A stretch of DNA of 50,244 nucleotides, from positions 1 to 50,244 of the forward strand of contig NZ_BJXX01000103.1 of the NCBI RefSeq assembly GCF_007991215.1, given 5' to 3'. Shown here piece after piece: positions 7,094 to 15,991 of the stretch. The stretch comes from Aneurinibacillus danicus. GTDB taxonomy: Bacteria; Bacillota; Bacilli; Aneurinibacillales; Aneurinibacillaceae. A program made the position numbers and the translations under genes. The stretch's first letter is position 1; every line of letters starts with the position of its first letter. Under the pieces are notes generated by a model that had not been told where the DNA came from, searched no databases, and worked only from the letters and a program-made list of their open reading frames with translations.

Positions 7094-7630
7094 ATGAGCA
7101 ACATCAAGGTATCCATAGACAGAATCGTCATTGAATACAGAGATGTCTATTGGACATTCTTCAACCCGTTCAAGCAGAACATCTGTGATTATTATGGGAT
7201 TAAGGAGTATATTGGGAAAATGGGATTCAAGTACCATCTTCATATTCGGGAATGTCCTAACCGTTATTTCCATATCTCATATCAGCCCTATCATGAGCCA
7301 AAGTCTATGAAGCATACGTTACGCATTGAAACGCATCTTGACCCTTTGGAGCATTTTCAGCCTATTCTTGATGGATTGAAGGCAAATGCAAGTTCCATCT
7401 GGTTTGTCCGCTGTGACGTAGCGTTTGACATTTCCTGCCCGATGAATCAGGTCTTTACTGCATCGAGTACAGGCAGACGCATGAACCTGTACGAGGGAAC
7501 AAGGTATTACGGAAACAAGAGACAACGGCAACAGGCAGGCTATTGCAGAGTGTACGACAAGTGCAAGGAGCAGAAGAAGCAGAAACAAAAGGGGAGACTT
7601 CCTCCGATTACATTTCCTGTCCCCCTTTAG
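7094..7630 (+). pseudogene. Replication initiation factor (Rep_trans-like), C-terminally truncated
   Basis: Starts at ATG 7094 behind GAGGGGGAAC, a better start than the upstream in-frame codons. It resembles phage and plasmid rolling-circle initiators of the replication-initiation-factor family: SIDRIVIEYRDVYW at the start, a region IWFVRCDVAFDISCPMNQVF, then MNLYEGTRYYGNKRQRQ and GYCRVYDKCKEQ. In full-length relatives the chain continues after this YDK motif with the remaining catalytic part; here it ends after ~178 residues in a Lys-rich out-of-frame tail. Probably non-functional, but it shows that a rolling-circle replicon or mobilisable element was once here. Confidence 0.65.
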
Positions 7631-7650
7631 AAACCGAGGATGGAAAAGAA

Positions 7651-7675
7651 AAATCGCCCTCACTCTGGGCGATTT
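7651..7675 (-). terminator. Terminator for the Rpn-family gene
   Basis: AAATCGCCC pairs with GGGCGATTT. The T-rich tail (TTCTTTTCC) lies on the minus-strand side, so it serves the gene ending at 7712. Confidence 0.7.
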
Positions 7676-7711
7676 ACTCCTTATGTTTTTGATGTGGCGA
7701 AATTCATTTTG

Positions 7712-8008
7712 TTACTGCAACCGTTTCTTTTCTATTTGTTTGGGAACCTTTTCCTGGATAAAGTCTTTTACTTCCTGTAAAGATGGCGCTACCGTGACTT
7801 TCAGCAACAGTTCGTCGATATGTTCCTCCTTCGTTAGTTTCTGTATATCTTCGTGTAAAGCTTTCGCAGCATCTCCAAACTTCGCCTGCAAAAGCACATG
7901 GACAGCTTCCCGTTTTCCCTCCTGTCTTCCTTCCTGTCTTCCTTCCAATCTTCCCTCTAATCTCCCCTCTTGTCTTCCTTTCTCATGCCAGGATGTTGTC
8001 AACTCCAT
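7712..8008 (-). CDS. Predicted internal Rpn C-terminal product (intragenic antitoxin candidate)
   Basis: In frame with the Rpn gene there is an ATG at 8008, preceded 7 nt earlier by GAGGAGGG (8016-8023, minus strand). This is as strong a ribosome site as any in the window. The product would be 98 residues: the GRQEGRLEGR repeat plus the C-terminal helical domain, lacking the nuclease. Family knowledge: some Rpn genes make such a short C-terminal protein from inside the gene, and it inhibits the full protein. That it happens here is inference; the same bases also encode Glu-Glu-Gly, so the site could be chance. Confidence 0.45.
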   Translation of the reverse strand: MELTTSWHEKGRQEGRLEGRLEGRQEGRQEGKREAVHVLLQAKFGDAAKALHEDIQKLTKEEHIDELLLKVTVAPSLQEVKDFIQEKVPKQIEKKRLQ

Positions 8009-8617
8009 AATTCGTCCCTCCTCGTCAGGATCAAGCTTTTGTAATTCCATGCGCAAGTGTTGTTCTTCCTCTTCACTCAATGGCAAGTAGGTTTCAAAAA
8101 AGCCGGTAAGCAATGTCATACGAGCCGGGTCTTGTTCAAGCCGCACCAGCATGCGAAGAAATTCTTTTTTAACTTCGACTCGTTCTTCGGGTGTGTACCC
8201 CATTTTGCTAAGCAGCGCCGCCGCTATCGGATTGTCCTGCTGGATATAGTCACGCCAGTTCTTTCGTTTCAGTTCGACCTTTAAGAACCGGAATGTCATC
8301 ACATCGAAGAAAGGGAAGGAGATGTGGAGCGTATCGGGTTCTTCTTTGACTTTATCATAGCTGAAGACGGCGATCGGTAAAATGCGCCTGCGGTATTTCT
8401 CATACAGTCGACTGAAATAAATGAACATCCGGTCGTGAAAGGCTGTTTGTTCATACGATTGTGGCTCCACATGAATGATGATAAGACTTTCTTCTCCTTT
8501 CAGGCGCGTTTCTACGAGAAGATCGACGCGCCGTTTCTCTCCTTTCAGACTCTTGTTTCTCCTTCTTTCCTCACAATTATCACAGAAAACGGGGGTGCGT
8601 CCGTTCAGCGTTCGCAC
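7712..8617 (-). pseudogene. Rpn family (PD-(D/E)XK) recombination-promoting nuclease, 5'-truncated
   Basis: The protein becomes family-like only from about residue 26 (GEKRRVDLLVETRLKGEESLIIIHVEPQSYEQ), which is the nuclease core with the Asp and the E-x-Q pair. The ~50 residues normally before it are replaced by an unrelated GTG-initiated start (RTLNGRTPVFCDNCEERRRN). Next come the usual helical region (MGYTPEERVEVKKEFLRML) and, at residues ~213-235, a tandem GRQEGRLEGR repeat before a conserved C-terminal helical domain (AVHVLLQAKFGDAAKAL). Rpn/YhgA-like proteins are DNA nucleases linked to recombination and phage defence. Without the N-terminus full-length activity is doubtful. An internal start with a strong ribosome site lies at 8008. 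Confidence 0.75.
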
Positions 8618-8627
8618 CTCGTTTTTT
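8591..8627 (+). terminator. Plus-strand terminator-like hairpin upstream of ftsW
   Basis: GGTGCG pairs with CGCACC across a loop and is followed by a run of T. It lies ~80 bp before ftsW, inside the artificial 5' end of the Rpn frame. No complete plus-strand gene lies directly upstream. Confidence 0.5.
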
Positions 8628-8708
8628 ATTGTTGGTTTTCTTCCATTTTGTGTTAAAATGAGGTGTAGTTTTCATACATTGTGAAGGATACCAGAGGAGA
8701 AGAGCGAG

Positions 8709-9902
8709 ATGAATAAAAGAGGAAGGCCGGATTTCTGGCTGCTAATCTTAACGTTTATTATCGTTTGTTTCGGTGTAGTGGTCGTATATAGCGCAAGCTC
8801 TATCGAGGCCATCGATACATACGGTGATGCCGCCTACTATGTGAAAAACCATTTGGTTCGTGTGGGGCTTGGCATTTTTATTATGCTGGTCGCGATGAAT
8901 ATTCCGTTTACTTTTTATAAAAAGTATTTCTTTCATGTTCTGTCTTTTTCCTACTTTTTGCTTGTCGCCGTACTAATCCCCGGTGTCGGGGCAAAGCGAA
9001 ACGGGGCCAGAAGCTGGCTTGATATCGGTCCGTTGCAGATTCAACCGGCGGAATTTGCGAAGATTGCGTTAATCATTTATTTGGCGGGTATTATCGCAAA
9101 AAAGGGGGAGAAATTCTGGGATTTAAAAAAAGGATTCATCCCCGCCGTTGTGGTGGTGTCGCTGTTTTTTGTCATGATTGCGATTCAGCCTGATCTGGGG
9201 TCGGCGGCGATTCTGGCATTAACAGCGGCAAGCGTGATCTACGTTGGAGGAGCACGGTTAAAGTATCTTTTGATCCTGGGCATTCCGCTTCTTTTATTCG
9301 GTGTTGTCTATACGTTCTTGTCAGCCTATCGTTTGAACCGTTTTTTGGTTTTCTTAAACCCATGGGACGATGGAATGGACGGGCTTGGTTGGGGGTATCA
9401 GCTCACACAGTCGTTTAGCGCACTGGCGCACGGAGGAATCATCGGGACAGGCCTTGGCAAGAGCATAGAAAAATATCTGTATCTTCCTGAGGTTCATACG
9501 GACTTCATTTTTGCGATTATCGGGGAAGAATTCGGGTTTATCGGTGTTTTATGCTTTTTGTTTACCTACTTGTTCCTGCTGTGGAGAATGATGTTTATCG
9601 CCATCTCTTCAGAAGACGTATTTTCAAAGCTGGTTGGGTACGGTGTAGCCAGCATGATAGCCATTCAAATCTTTATTAACATTGGTGGGGTCATTGGCGC
9701 CATTCCGCTTACCGGTGTTCCTCTTCCGTTAATCAGCTACGGGGGTTCTTCGCTGCTGGTCACCTTGCTGGGCATCGGGGTTACGCTGAGCATTTCAAGG
9801 GAGATCGACCGGCAGAAGATGAGAGAAGCAATGAGCAGCATCACACAGAAAAAAGCCCCTCCAATGCGTAAAATACATGCGCCCCGCCGATATAAAGGAT
9901 AA
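8709..9902 (+). CDS. ftsW: FtsW/RodA/SpoVE (SEDS) peptidoglycan polymerase, FtsW type
   Basis: 397 residues from ATG 8709 behind AGAGGAGAAGAGCG. An integral membrane protein with about ten hydrophobic segments. SEDS hallmarks are present: GARSWLDIGPLQIQPAEFAKI, AIQPDLGSAAI, an extracellular loop (NPWDDGMDGLGWGYQLTQS), GGIIGTGLGKS, PEVHTDFIFAIIGEEFG and the closing PLPLISYGGSSL. SEDS proteins polymerise lipid II into glycan strands together with a class B penicillin-binding protein. The EVHTDFIFAIIGEE pattern fits FtsW/SpoVE better than RodA, and no sporulation or mreB neighbours are seen, so FtsW is the better name. A terminator follows at 9974. Confidence 0.88.
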   Translation: MNKRGRPDFWLLILTFIIVCFGVVVVYSASSIEAIDTYGDAAYYVKNHLVRVGLGIFIMLVAMNIPFTFYKKYFFHVLSFSYFLLVAVLIPGVGAKRNGARSWLDIGPLQIQPAEFAKIALIIYLAGIIAKKGEKFWDLKKGFIPAVVVVSLFFVMIAIQPDLGSAAILALTAASVIYVGGARLKYLLILGIPLLLFGVVYTFLSAYRLNRFLVFLNPWDDGMDGLGWGYQLTQSFSALAHGGIIGTGLGKSIEKYLYLPEVHTDFIFAIIGEEFGFIGVLCFLFTYLFLLWRMMFIAISSEDVFSKLVGYGVASMIAIQIFINIGGVIGAIPLTGVPLPLISYGGSSLLVTLLGIGVTLSISREIDRQKMREAMSSITQKKAPPMRKIHAPRRYKG

Positions 9903-9973
9903 ATACCAGAAAATATAAATAAATAAATTTGTCATAAGAGTTCATTTCCTATTTCCATGTCTGACTGACTAAA

Positions 9974-10002
9974 CCGGATGATAGTTTCATCCGGCTTTTT
10001 TT
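9974..10002 (+). terminator. Rho-independent terminator after ftsW
   Basis: CCGGATGA pairs with TCATCCGG across a short loop, followed by CTTTTTTT. Confidence 0.85.
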
Positions 10003-10023
10003 ATGTGAAACATTCAAAGAGTA

Positions 10024-10040
10024 TGTCAGGTAATATGACA
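10024..10040 (+). promoter_or_regulatory. TnrA box upstream of the nitrate assimilation operon
   Basis: TGTCAGGTAATATGACA fits the TnrA consensus TGTNANAWWWTMTNACA with one mismatch. A -10-like TACAAT lies at 10070-10075, placing the box centre ~50 bp before the predicted start of transcription, the spacing known for TnrA-activated promoters. This predicts induction under nitrogen limitation. Confidence 0.8.
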
Positions 10041-10069
10041 CAAGAAGTAACATATAAACACTGTTTTTA

Positions 10070-10075
10070 TACAAT
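10070..10075 (+). promoter_or_regulatory. Predicted -10 element of the nas promoter
   Basis: TACAAT, 50 bp before the ATG of the transporter gene. There is no good -35 hexamer, as expected for a promoter that depends on an activator. Confidence 0.5.
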
Positions 10076-10124
10076 AAAGCCATCACCACTAACATAGTTA
10101 GCTACGGAAGGAGGCGTCTCTTAT

Positions 10125-11336
10125 ATGGAAATCCGAAATTTTTGGAAAAGTGGTCATTGGCCAACCCTGTTGGGCTCCTTTTTATATTTTGATGTGAGCT
10201 TTATGGTATGGGTGCTGATGGGGGCTACAAGTGTGTATATCACCCAAGACCTGCAGTTAACCGCCTCGCAGAAAGGATTCATGGTGGCGCTGCCGATTCT
10301 TGGCGGTTCAATCATGCGTGTGGTTATGGGGCTGCTTGCAGACCGTATCGGAGCCAAGCGAAGCGCCGTGCTGGGGATGTCGCTGACACTGATTCCGCTG
10401 TTTTTGTTGTGGATGTTCGGTACTACGTTATATGAAGTGTATGCATATGGCTTTTTGCTTGGTATCGCGGGAGCCAGTTTTGCGGTCGCGCTGCCGCTCG
10501 CCAGCCGGTGGTATCCCCCCCGTTACCAAGGCCTGGCCCTTGGCATCGCGGGTGCAGGCAACAGCGGTACGGTATTCGCCACATTGTTCGCTCCGCGTCT
10601 GGCTGAATATTTCGGCGGATGGCATGCCGTCTTCGGACTTGCGATGATTCCCGTCTCACTTGTTTTAGCCGGTTTTGTTTTACTGGCGAAAGACGCACCG
10701 AATCCGCCGCCTGCTAAACCGCTGCGGGAATATGTACGCATGGTACGAGTGAAAGATGTGTGGCTGTTCTGCTTCTTTTATAGCATCACATTCGGCGGCT
10801 TTGTAGGAATGGTCAGCTTTCTTCCGCTCTTTTTCCACGAACAATACCAGCTACCGACCATTCGTTCTGGTGACTTTGTGACGTTTTGTGTGATTGCAGG
10901 CAGCTTCTTTCGCCCGATCGGGGGCTGGCTTGCGGATAAATGGGGGGGTGTGCGTATCCTGCAAACTCTTTTCCTGTGCATTTTAACGCTGTTTCTCTGC
11001 GTATCCGCCATGTTTTCTCTTCGTTTGGAGCTGTTGTTTCTGCTGTTGATTATGGCGAGCTTCGGACTTGGAAACGGCGCGGTATTTCAGTTGGTCCCTC
11101 AACGTTTTGCAGAAGACATCGGCATCGTGACTGGAATCGTCGGTGCTGCGGGTGGAGTAGGTGGCTTCTTCCTTCCTTCTCTGTTAGGTGTTTTAAAGGA
11201 CATGACAGGGACGTATACACCCGGATTCATCGTGTTGGCCGTCATCGTGGGGCTTGCGCTGTTTACGATGCTTGCTGTGAGTCAGCGCTGGAGCGAATCA
11301 CTGGTTAAAAAAACATCAACCGGGTCCGCTGTTTAA
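10125..11336 (+). CDS. nasA: Nitrate/nitrite transporter, NarK/NasA family (MFS)
   Basis: 403 residues from ATG 10125 behind GGAAGGAGG. A twelve-helix major facilitator protein. Recognisable parts are LADRIGAKRSAVLGM (the MFS motif between helices 2 and 3) and two glycine-rich nitrate signature segments, GIAGAGNSGTVFATLFAPRLA near residue 140 and GIVGAAGGVGGFFLPSLLG near residue 345. It imports nitrate for assimilation; it is the first gene of the operon and is followed 39 bp later by the nitrate reductase. The operon starts behind a TnrA box, so I use the assimilatory name. By sequence alone it could equally be called narK. Confidence 0.88.
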   Translation: MEIRNFWKSGHWPTLLGSFLYFDVSFMVWVLMGATSVYITQDLQLTASQKGFMVALPILGGSIMRVVMGLLADRIGAKRSAVLGMSLTLIPLFLLWMFGTTLYEVYAYGFLLGIAGASFAVALPLASRWYPPRYQGLALGIAGAGNSGTVFATLFAPRLAEYFGGWHAVFGLAMIPVSLVLAGFVLLAKDAPNPPPAKPLREYVRMVRVKDVWLFCFFYSITFGGFVGMVSFLPLFFHEQYQLPTIRSGDFVTFCVIAGSFFRPIGGWLADKWGGVRILQTLFLCILTLFLCVSAMFSLRLELLFLLLIMASFGLGNGAVFQLVPQRFAEDIGIVTGIVGAAGGVGGFFLPSLLGVLKDMTGTYTPGFIVLAVIVGLALFTMLAVSQRWSESLVKKTSTGSAV

Positions 11337-11375
11337 TGATTGTCTCTACACCAGATCTGAAATAGGAGGGAAGCC

Positions 11376-13571
11376 ATGAGTGGGTTTTTGCAGCATTTTC
11401 GTCAGATTAATGAAAGATACACAGTGTCTACAACGAATCAGACGCGATGCCCGTACTGTAGCATGCAGTGCACCATGCTTTTTCACAGAGAAAACACGCC
11501 GTTTTCTTCCCGCTTTACGATTACTCCTAATAAAGAAGACAGCATTGTACAGGGACGCATGTGTGTAAAAGGGCTGGAGGCGCATACACCGATTTTTACA
11601 AAAGAACGGATTACATCCCCATTGCTTCGCCGGCACGGTACATTTATTCCGGTCTCCTGGCGAACGGCATTGCAGTGGCTCAAAAGAAAAGTGCGCGATA
11701 TTCAAAAAGCGCATGGATTTGATGCCATCGGTGTCTATGGAGGTGGTTCTTTGACGAATGAAGAAGGCTATCTCCTCGGTAAATTCGCACGGGTGGCGCT
11801 TCGCACCCGGTATATCGATTACAATGGCCGGTACTGCATGTCGGCAGCGGCAGCGGCGGGCAGCCAGGCGTTTGGGATCGACCGTGGAATGACAAATCCC
11901 CTGGCAGATATTCCGCTTGCCAAATGCATCATCTTAGCCGGCACTAATATAGCGGAATGCCAGCCGACCATGATGCCGTACCTCCGTCAAGCCAAAGCGA
12001 ACGGAGCCTGCATCATCGCAATTGACCCGCGTGCAACGGGAACCACCCGGATGGCGGATGTTCACCTGCAGCCAAAGCCGGGCACGGATGCGGCGCTGGT
12101 TAACGGCATGCTGAAAGTGATAATCGAAGAGGGATATTATGATTCAAAATTCATCACTGCCCATACCGTTGGCTGGGAAGAGATGTCTGCCTATATCCGG
12201 ACGGTACAGATGTCCGAAGTGTCACACATCACGGGCATTCCGGAGGCAGATATTGTGCAGGCGGCCCGAATATATGGACAGGCGGAGAGCGGGATGGTCT
12301 TTACGGCCCGCGGCGTGGAACAGCACGCATATGGCGTGCAGAACGTGCGCAACTTCATCAACCTTGCACTGGTGACGGGCAAAATCGGCAAGCCTGGTTC
12401 GGGATACGGAGCCGTGACCGGACAGGCGAACGGACAGGGTGGACGGGAACACGGGCAGAAGGCTGATCAGCTTCCGGGCTACCGTTCCATTGAAAATGCG
12501 GAACATCGAAGACATATAGCGGAGGTGTGGGGCATTAAGGAAAGCCGCCTGCCCGGGAAGGGAGTGTCCGCGTATGAGATGATGGAACGGGCTGCAGCGG
12601 GAGAACTTGAGGGAATGATTGTGCTGTCATCCAACCCAGTCGTATCCAACCCTAATGCCCGATTCGTCGAAGAGGTGTTGCGCAAGCTTCCGCTCCTGGT
12701 TGTCGTTGATTTGTATATGTCAGAGACCGCACAATTGGCTGATTTGATTCTTCCCTGCGCCTCCCACCTGGAGAAGGAAGGAACCGTGACGAATCTGGAG
12801 GGAAGGGTGATGCTCCGCAAAGCGGTGCAGCCGCCTCCCGGAGAAGCGCGGCCCGACTGGCGAATCCTTCAGGATATAGCGCATATTTTAGGACAGCGGC
12901 GGACATTTCGGTATGGCGGAGCACGTGATATTTTTGAAGAACTGCGAAAGGCCTCCCGCGGGGGAGTGGCTGATTACAGCGGAATAAAGTATGAGCGGAT
13001 CGAGAAGGAGCAAGGGGTCTTCTGGCCATGTGCAGACGAAAGGGCTCCCGGAACAGAACGCCTGTTTGAAGAGGGTGTGTTCTATCACCCGGATGGCCGC
13101 GCCAGACTCGCGCATGTTCCGCATCTGACACCGCCCGAGCGCACCGATGATGTATACCCGGTTACTTTAACGACGGGGCGCCTTCTTCACCATTACAACA
13201 GCGGCGTGCAGACGCGGCGGACGCCTGCGCTCTATGCACGGGCGCAGGCGCCTGTGCTGCAGATTCATCCGGAAACCGCCGAGCGTCTGAGACTTGTAAA
13301 CGGTGCGCGGGCGCGTATCCACTCAAAACGCGAAACGATAGAAGTCGATGTGAGAGTATCCAAGGATATCCGCGAAGATACGGTATTTGTCGCATTTCAC
13401 TGGGGCGACGAGCAATGTATCAACAGGTTGACACTGCCGGAATTGGACCCGCAGTGCCGGATGCCGTCGTTTAAGGCGTGCGCGGTCCGCATTGAACCGG
13501 TGGAGTCTACAGCCCCTACACGAAAGGAGCAAAAGAAGCATGAACAAGAAAAAGCTTGTGCTTATCGGTAA
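11376..13571 (+). CDS. nasC: Assimilatory nitrate reductase, molybdopterin catalytic subunit
   Basis: 731 residues from ATG 11376 behind AGGAGGGAAGCC. The N-terminal [4Fe-4S] ligands are C25, C28, C32 and C63 (CPYCSMQC ... MCVKG). Bis-MGD-binding oxidoreductase motifs follow: YNGRYCMSAAAAAGSQAFG, GTNIAECQPTMMPYL, DPRATGTTRMADVHLQPKPG and, near the end, TTGRLLHHYNSGVQTRR for the cofactor-binding C-terminal domain. It reduces nitrate to nitrite in the cytosol. No gene for a flavin electron-transfer partner (NasB) is present in the operon, so electrons may come from ferredoxin/flavodoxin or from a protein encoded elsewhere. The end overlaps nirB by 32 bp. Confidence 0.93.
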   Translation: MSGFLQHFRQINERYTVSTTNQTRCPYCSMQCTMLFHRENTPFSSRFTITPNKEDSIVQGRMCVKGLEAHTPIFTKERITSPLLRRHGTFIPVSWRTALQWLKRKVRDIQKAHGFDAIGVYGGGSLTNEEGYLLGKFARVALRTRYIDYNGRYCMSAAAAAGSQAFGIDRGMTNPLADIPLAKCIILAGTNIAECQPTMMPYLRQAKANGACIIAIDPRATGTTRMADVHLQPKPGTDAALVNGMLKVIIEEGYYDSKFITAHTVGWEEMSAYIRTVQMSEVSHITGIPEADIVQAARIYGQAESGMVFTARGVEQHAYGVQNVRNFINLALVTGKIGKPGSGYGAVTGQANGQGGREHGQKADQLPGYRSIENAEHRRHIAEVWGIKESRLPGKGVSAYEMMERAAAGELEGMIVLSSNPVVSNPNARFVEEVLRKLPLLVVVDLYMSETAQLADLILPCASHLEKEGTVTNLEGRVMLRKAVQPPPGEARPDWRILQDIAHILGQRRTFRYGGARDIFEELRKASRGGVADYSGIKYERIEKEQGVFWPCADERAPGTERLFEEGVFYHPDGRARLAHVPHLTPPERTDDVYPVTLTTGRLLHHYNSGVQTRRTPALYARAQAPVLQIHPETAERLRLVNGARARIHSKRETIEVDVRVSKDIREDTVFVAFHWGDEQCINRLTLPELDPQCRMPSFKACAVRIEPVESTAPTRKEQKKHEQEKACAYR

Positions 13572-15975
13572 CGGCATGGCCGGGATCAATACGATCGAAC
13601 ACATTTTGAAACTGGGAAACGAGCGGTATGACATTACGATATTCGGCAGTGAGCCGCATCCGAACTATAACCGTATCCTGCTGTCGTCCGTGCTGGCCGG
13701 GAACGCCGAGATGGACGATATTATTTTAAACAATTGGAACTGGTACGAAGAAAATAATATTCGCCTGTATGCCGGGCATACCGTCAATCGTATCGATACG
13801 GAGAATAAGCTTGTTTATACCGACACAGGTGTATGCGAGCCTTATGATGAATTGATTATTGCTACCGGCTCGGTGCCGTTTATACTCCCGCTGCCGGGTG
13901 CCGACAGGGAAGGGGTTATTGCGTTCCGGGATATCAAGGACTGCGAGACGATGATGGAGGCAGCAAAGCGATATAAAAAAGCCGTCGTTATCGGCGGCGG
14001 ACTTTTGGGACTCGAAGCGGCCAAGGGACTTCTGAATTTGAACATGGAGGTGGCCGTGGTCCATATCTCCGATTATTTAATGGAACGACAGCTGGATTCG
14101 ACTGGATCGGAGATGCTGCGCGCCGAGCTTGAGAGGCAGGGTATGAAGTTCTTGCTTTCCAGGCAAACGGAAGAAATTCTCGGAGACGACCGCGTTACCG
14201 GGCTTCGCTTTAAGGACGGTACAAGCGTCGAAGCCGATTTGGTGGTTATGGCGGTCGGCATCCGGCCCAGTGTACAGTTAGCCCGGGCATCTGATATTGA
14301 AGTCAATCGCGGCATCGTGGTTAACGATTACATGGAGACGAACCGACCCCATGTGTATGCAGTGGGGGAGTGTGCCGAGCATCAGGGGATTGTCTACGGT
14401 CTGGTTGCGCCGCTGTATGAGCAGGGCGCGGTGCTTGCCAAACGGCTCTGCGGAGTTGAAACTGCACCTTACAAGGGCTCGGTAATCTCCACAAAATTAA
14501 AAGTCTCCGGCGTCGATGTCTTCTCAGCCGGTGAATTTATGGATGGACCGGATACTCGTTCCATTCGTATACATGACGAATGGAACGGCGTTTATAAAAA
14601 GGTGCTGGTCCGGAACAACCGGATCATCGGCGGCGTGTTGTTCGGCGATACGAACGAATCATCCCGATTGTTTCAATGGATTCGAAACCGGGCGGAGATG
14701 ACCCCTAAAATTCACGTATCCCTGCTCGGTCTTGCGGCAGAAGGAAACGGAAGCGGCGGCGCAGATACAGTGGCTGATCTGGACAATGAGGAGATCATTT
14801 GCGGATGCAATGGTGTATCTAAAGGGGATATTGTTTCCGCCATTCAAGAAAAGGGGCTTACTACGGTAGATGAAGTCAAAGGGTGTACCGGCGCGTCCCG
14901 TTCGTGCGGCGGATGCAAGCCGCTCGTCACCCAGCTTCTCGGCCATGCCCTTGGGGATGAGTTCGACTCCGCAGGTATACAGAAGGAAGGCATTTGTCCT
15001 TGTACGCCGCTGACACATGATGAAGTGGTTGCCGCCATCCGCGAGAAACAGTTGACGCACATGAGAGAAGTGATGCATGTACTGGAATGGAATACGGAAG
15101 AAGGGTGCTCGAAGTGTCGTCCCGCACTGAATTACTATTTGGGTATGGTATGGCCGGAAGCGTACGCGGACGATCGGAATTCCCGCTTTGTTAATGAAAA
15201 AGTGCATGCCAACATTCAAAAGGACGGTACTTATTCCGTCGTACCGCGAATGTACGGCGGAGTGACCTCGCCGGAGGAGCTGCGCCGCATTGCCGATGTG
15301 GCGGAGAAATACCAGGTGCGGATGATTAAAGTTACCGGGGGCCAGCGGCTCGATTTGCTTGGCGTATCCAAAGAAAATCTGCCGCAAATCTGGGAAGAGC
15401 TAGGGATGCCTTCGGGTTATGCCTACGCTAAAGCCGTACGTACGGTCAAAACATGCGTAGGCGAAACCTTCTGCCGCTTCGGCACGCAGGATTCCATCCA
15501 GATGGGCATCGACATGGAGAAGAAATACGAACGGCTCAACACACCGGCAAAAGTTAAAATGGCCGTCTCTGCCTGCCCGCGCAATTGTGCGGAGTCCGGC
15601 ATTAAAGATCTGGGCATCGTAGGCGTAGACGGAGGCTGGGAAATCTTCGTCGGTGGAAACGGCGGGGTTAATCTGCGCAAGGGGGACCTACTGTGCAAGG
15701 TTAAAACGCGGGAAGAAGTGCTTGATATTACCGGCGCTTATCTGCAGTACTACCGCGAGACGGGGCAGTACGGCGAGCGAACATCCGAGTGGGTGGAGCG
15801 CATGGGGCTTGAGCATATCAAACGCGTGGTTGTTGACGATAAGGAGGGCCGCAAGCTGCTGCTGCAGCGCATCGATATTGCACTGGCTCAACTTGTCGAT
15901 CCGTGGGAAGAAATCGTGCGGGATGCTGGAATTCGCGAGACGATGTTCGAAGAGATCAAGGCAAGCAGCCTGTAA
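13540..15975 (+). CDS. nirB: Nitrite reductase [NAD(P)H], large subunit
   Basis: 811 residues. I choose ATG 13540 (MNKKKLVLIGNGMAG), behind AAAGGAGC, over an upstream in-frame start lacking a ribosome site. Order of domains: FAD/NAD(P)H rossmann domains (GNGMAG near residue 10 and VIGGGLLGLEAAKGL near 150); BFD-like [2Fe-2S] segments (CGCNGVSKGDI ... CTGASRSCGGCK, with a second similar stretch CPCTPLTHDEVV ... CSKCRPAL); then the sulfite/nitrite reductase core with CVGETFCRFG (C-x5-C) and SACPRNCAESG (C-x3-C), which bind the [4Fe-4S]-siroheme centre. It reduces nitrite to ammonium with six electrons. Known as NasD in B. subtilis. Confidence 0.95.
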   Translation: MNKKKLVLIGNGMAGINTIEHILKLGNERYDITIFGSEPHPNYNRILLSSVLAGNAEMDDIILNNWNWYEENNIRLYAGHTVNRIDTENKLVYTDTGVCEPYDELIIATGSVPFILPLPGADREGVIAFRDIKDCETMMEAAKRYKKAVVIGGGLLGLEAAKGLLNLNMEVAVVHISDYLMERQLDSTGSEMLRAELERQGMKFLLSRQTEEILGDDRVTGLRFKDGTSVEADLVVMAVGIRPSVQLARASDIEVNRGIVVNDYMETNRPHVYAVGECAEHQGIVYGLVAPLYEQGAVLAKRLCGVETAPYKGSVISTKLKVSGVDVFSAGEFMDGPDTRSIRIHDEWNGVYKKVLVRNNRIIGGVLFGDTNESSRLFQWIRNRAEMTPKIHVSLLGLAAEGNGSGGADTVADLDNEEIICGCNGVSKGDIVSAIQEKGLTTVDEVKGCTGASRSCGGCKPLVTQLLGHALGDEFDSAGIQKEGICPCTPLTHDEVVAAIREKQLTHMREVMHVLEWNTEEGCSKCRPALNYYLGMVWPEAYADDRNSRFVNEKVHANIQKDGTYSVVPRMYGGVTSPEELRRIADVAEKYQVRMIKVTGGQRLDLLGVSKENLPQIWEELGMPSGYAYAKAVRTVKTCVGETFCRFGTQDSIQMGIDMEKKYERLNTPAKVKMAVSACPRNCAESGIKDLGIVGVDGGWEIFVGGNGGVNLRKGDLLCKVKTREEVLDITGAYLQYYRETGQYGERTSEWVERMGLEHIKRVVVDDKEGRKLLLQRIDIALAQLVDPWEEIVRDAGIRETMFEEIKASSL

Positions 15976-15991
15976 AACGGAGGGATGAAGC

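Noticed and set aside
7920-7985. Tandem short repeats that might suggest a CRISPR array
   Set aside because: The units are adjacent 12-bp coding repeats without spacers, in frame inside the Rpn gene.
13492-13539. Upstream extension of nirB
   Set aside because: The added residues lie inside nasC coding sequence and lack a ribosome site; ATG 13540 has AAAGGAGC and matches the family start.
14659-15387. Long minus-strand frame inside nirB
   Set aside because: Antisense of a conserved gene, with no start signal and no recognisable domain.
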